A stretch of 8,295 nucleotides of DNA, from positions 1 through 8,295 of the forward strand of contig JAQTNM010000058.1 in NCBI GenBank assembly GCA_028713875.1, read 5' to 3'. The notes beneath the pieces are model-generated. The model saw only the letters and a list, made by a program, of their open reading frames with translations, was not told the origin of the DNA and did not search any database. A program made the position numbers and the translations under genes. The first letter of the stretch is position 1, and every line of letters begins with the position of its first letter. This document shows, one piece after another, positions 7,043 through 8,295 of this stretch. Source of the stretch: Candidatus Omnitrophota bacterium. Its GTDB lineage: Bacteria; Omnitrophota; Gorgyraeia; Gygaellales; Profunditerraquicolaceae.

Positions 7043-7132
7043 ATTGCGATAAAAATCCAAAATCTAAAAACAATCTGTCTGCCGGCATAAAATTACACAG
7101 CGAAAATCGCCCCTTAATTTTACTATGGCGAC

Positions 7133-7150
7133 CTACCTGCTTGGCAGGAG
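7133..7150 (+). promoter_or_regulatory. mnmG ribosome-binding site within a small hairpin
   Basis: The Shine-Dalgarno sequence GCAGGAG (7144-7150) ends 8 bases before the ATG at 7159 and fixes that start. It can pair with CTACCTGC (7133-7140) around a TTG loop: five continuous pairs (CCTGC with GCAGG), then two more beyond one bulged A at 7135. If formed in mRNA, this would hide the whole site. The pairing is seen directly; any regulatory effect is inference. Confidence 0.5.
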
Positions 7151-7158
7151 TATATATT

Positions 7159-8295
7159 ATGGCTGATTATGATGCGATAATCATCGGTGCCGGCCATGCC
7201 GGGATTGAGGCAGCCCTGGCCTGCGCCCGGATGGGCTGCTCTACTCTTTTAGTGACTCTAAGCAATAAAACTATAGGACACATGAGCTGCAATCCGGCAA
7301 TCGGCGGGGTAGGAAAGGGCCAGCTGGTAAAAGAGATCGATGCCCTGGGCGGGGAAATGGCTAAGGCTGCCGATGCCTGCGGCATCCAGTTCAGGATCCT
7401 GAATGCCTCCAAGGGCGCAGCAGTGCAATCTTCGCGGGCACAGATCGACAGGGACCTTTATAAAAAATATATGCAGCAGGCTCTGATCGGCCAGGATAAC
7501 CTGGAGCTCAGGCAAGCCCGGGTGGAAAGGCTTATTGTCGAGGATAACTGTATTTCCGGGGTAATTACGGCAGAAAAAGACACATTGAGAGCAGCTTGCG
7601 TAGTGCTTGCCCCGGGGACATTTTTAGACGGGCTCATACATATCGGATTAAAGCACTTCAGCGCAGGAAGGATTAATGAGCCGGCAGCAGTGGCCTTAAG
7701 CAATAATTTAAGAGGCCTGGGTTTTCATTTATTAAGGTTTAAAACAGGAACATGCGCCCGGCTGGATAAAAAATCAATAGATTTTTCTAAACTCATAGTG
7801 CAGCATGGCGACATATCGCCCAGGCCTTTCTCCTTTTCTACTAAAAACCCCCCCCAGAAACAGGTTCCCTGTCACATTACTTATACTAATAAAAATACGC
7901 ATAAGATCATCCTGGATAACCTGGGCCGCTCCCCGCTTTATGCAGGCGTTATCAAGGCCACGGGCGTGCGCTATTGCCCCTCCATAGAGGATAAGGTCGT
8001 CAAGTTCAAAGACAAAGAAAGGCACCAGGTATTTTTGGAGCCGGAGGGCCTGGACGTGGATGATATTTATCCTAACGGCCTGGCCACCAGCCTGCCCGAG
8101 GATGTGCAGCTGGCCATGCTGCATACTATTGAAGGCTTGGAAGAGGCGAAAGTGCTCCATTTTGGATACGGCATTGAGCATACCGTGGTTGAGCCCCGAC
8201 AGCTTTACCCTACTTTAGAGACCAAATTAATAAAGAACTCATACCTGGCCTGCCAGATCAACGGTACAACCGTTTACGAAGAAGCAGCTGCACAA
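7159..8295 (+). CDS. mnmG: tRNA U34 5-carboxymethylaminomethyl synthesis enzyme MnmG (GidA), N-terminal 379 residues, runs off window
   Basis: MnmG is the FAD- and NADH-binding partner of the GTPase MnmE. Together they modify the wobble uridine of several tRNAs, using methylene-tetrahydrofolate. The open frame continues without a stop to the last base, so about 379 of the usual 620 or so residues are present. Visible motifs are the FAD dinucleotide-binding IIIGAGHAGIEAA (7-19), GHMSCNPAIGGVGKGQLVKE (46-65), DALGG (67-71), QFRILNASKG (83-92), APGTFLDG (151-158), IHIGL (160-164), RYCPSIEDK (271-279), FLEPEGL (292-298), YPNG (304-307), PTLETK (351-356) and EEAAAQ (374-379). The catalytic-region cysteines in SCNPAIGG and RYCPS are kept. 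Several usually conserved positions are not: KTGTCAR for KTGTPPR, TGVRYC for GPRYC, ACQINGTTVY for AGQINGTTGY. The start is supported by the site at 7144-7150. MnmE is not in the window. Confidence 0.94.
   Translation, partial: MADYDAIIIGAGHAGIEAALACARMGCSTLLVTLSNKTIGHMSCNPAIGGVGKGQLVKEIDALGGEMAKAADACGIQFRILNASKGAAVQSSRAQIDRDLYKKYMQQALIGQDNLELRQARVERLIVEDNCISGVITAEKDTLRAACVVLAPGTFLDGLIHIGLKHFSAGRINEPAAVALSNNLRGLGFHLLRFKTGTCARLDKKSIDFSKLIVQHGDISPRPFSFSTKNPPQKQVPCHITYTNKNTHKIILDNLGRSPLYAGVIKATGVRYCPSIEDKVVKFKDKERHQVFLEPEGLDVDDIYPNGLATSLPEDVQLAMLHTIEGLEEAKVLHFGYGIEHTVVEPRQLYPTLETKLIKNSYLACQINGTTVYEEAAAQ

Noticed and set aside
7100..7120. GCGA-AAA-TCGC stem followed by T-rich sequence as a terminator after the ApgM-type gene
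   Set aside because: The stem is only 4 bp and the T-run is broken (CCCTTAATTTT), too weak for an intrinsic terminator.
7125..7166. A 13-codon leader frame (ATG at 7125) whose stop overlaps the mnmG start
   Set aside because: It has no Shine-Dalgarno site and no amino-acid run suggesting attenuation; such short frames are common by chance.
7774..8181. Minus-strand open frame of 135 codons opposite mnmG
   Set aside because: It is antisense to conserved MnmG motifs, with no domain or ribosome site of its own.

Overview
The window is a bacterial chromosomal segment of about 8.3 kb at roughly mid GC, with short AT-rich intergenic stretches. All six genes lie on the + strand and are closely packed. 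The gene set is an adenosylcobalamin-dependent (class II) ribonucleotide reductase, an archaeal-type (ApgM/COG3635) phosphoglycerate mutase, MnmG, two repressor-type regulators and a membrane-anchored coiled-coil protein. This would fit an uncultured, probably anaerobic lineage such as Omnitrophota or another deep-branching phylum. That placement is an impression from protein style and gene content; no marker gene here proves it. I see no mobile element, CRISPR array, rRNA or tRNA.

Region 1 (1-3299) looks like one transcription unit. A good sigma70-like promoter (TTGACT, 17-bp spacer, TATAAA) leads to a ROK-family regulator. After 16 bases comes a signal-anchored coiled-coil protein that starts at a GTG with a strong Shine-Dalgarno (SD) site. 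After a further 10 bases comes a LacI/GalR-family regulator. No sugar transporter or glycoside enzyme lies beside these two regulators, so their targets are unknown.

Region 2 (3300-7036) carries nrdJ followed 31 bases later by an apgM-type gene. The 124 bases before nrdJ are the richest regulatory stretch. They hold two 16-bp palindromes that match the NrdR box and start exactly 31 bp apart. These sit just upstream of a near-consensus promoter (TTGACA, 17 bp, TATACT) and a 7-base SD. NrdR control of deoxynucleotide synthesis is therefore the best-supported regulatory prediction. The leader is too short for a cobalamin riboswitch.

Region 3 (7037-8295) holds a possible promoter overlapping the end of apgM, a leader of about 110 bases and the first 379 codons of mnmG, which runs off the window. 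The mnmG SD lies inside a small predicted hairpin, and the protein differs from typical MnmG at several normally conserved positions.

No clearly new multi-gene system is visible. The points most worth following are the tandem NrdR boxes, the membrane coiled-coil protein between two repressors, the uncertain reaction of the ApgM-type enzyme, and the mnmG leader and sequence deviations.
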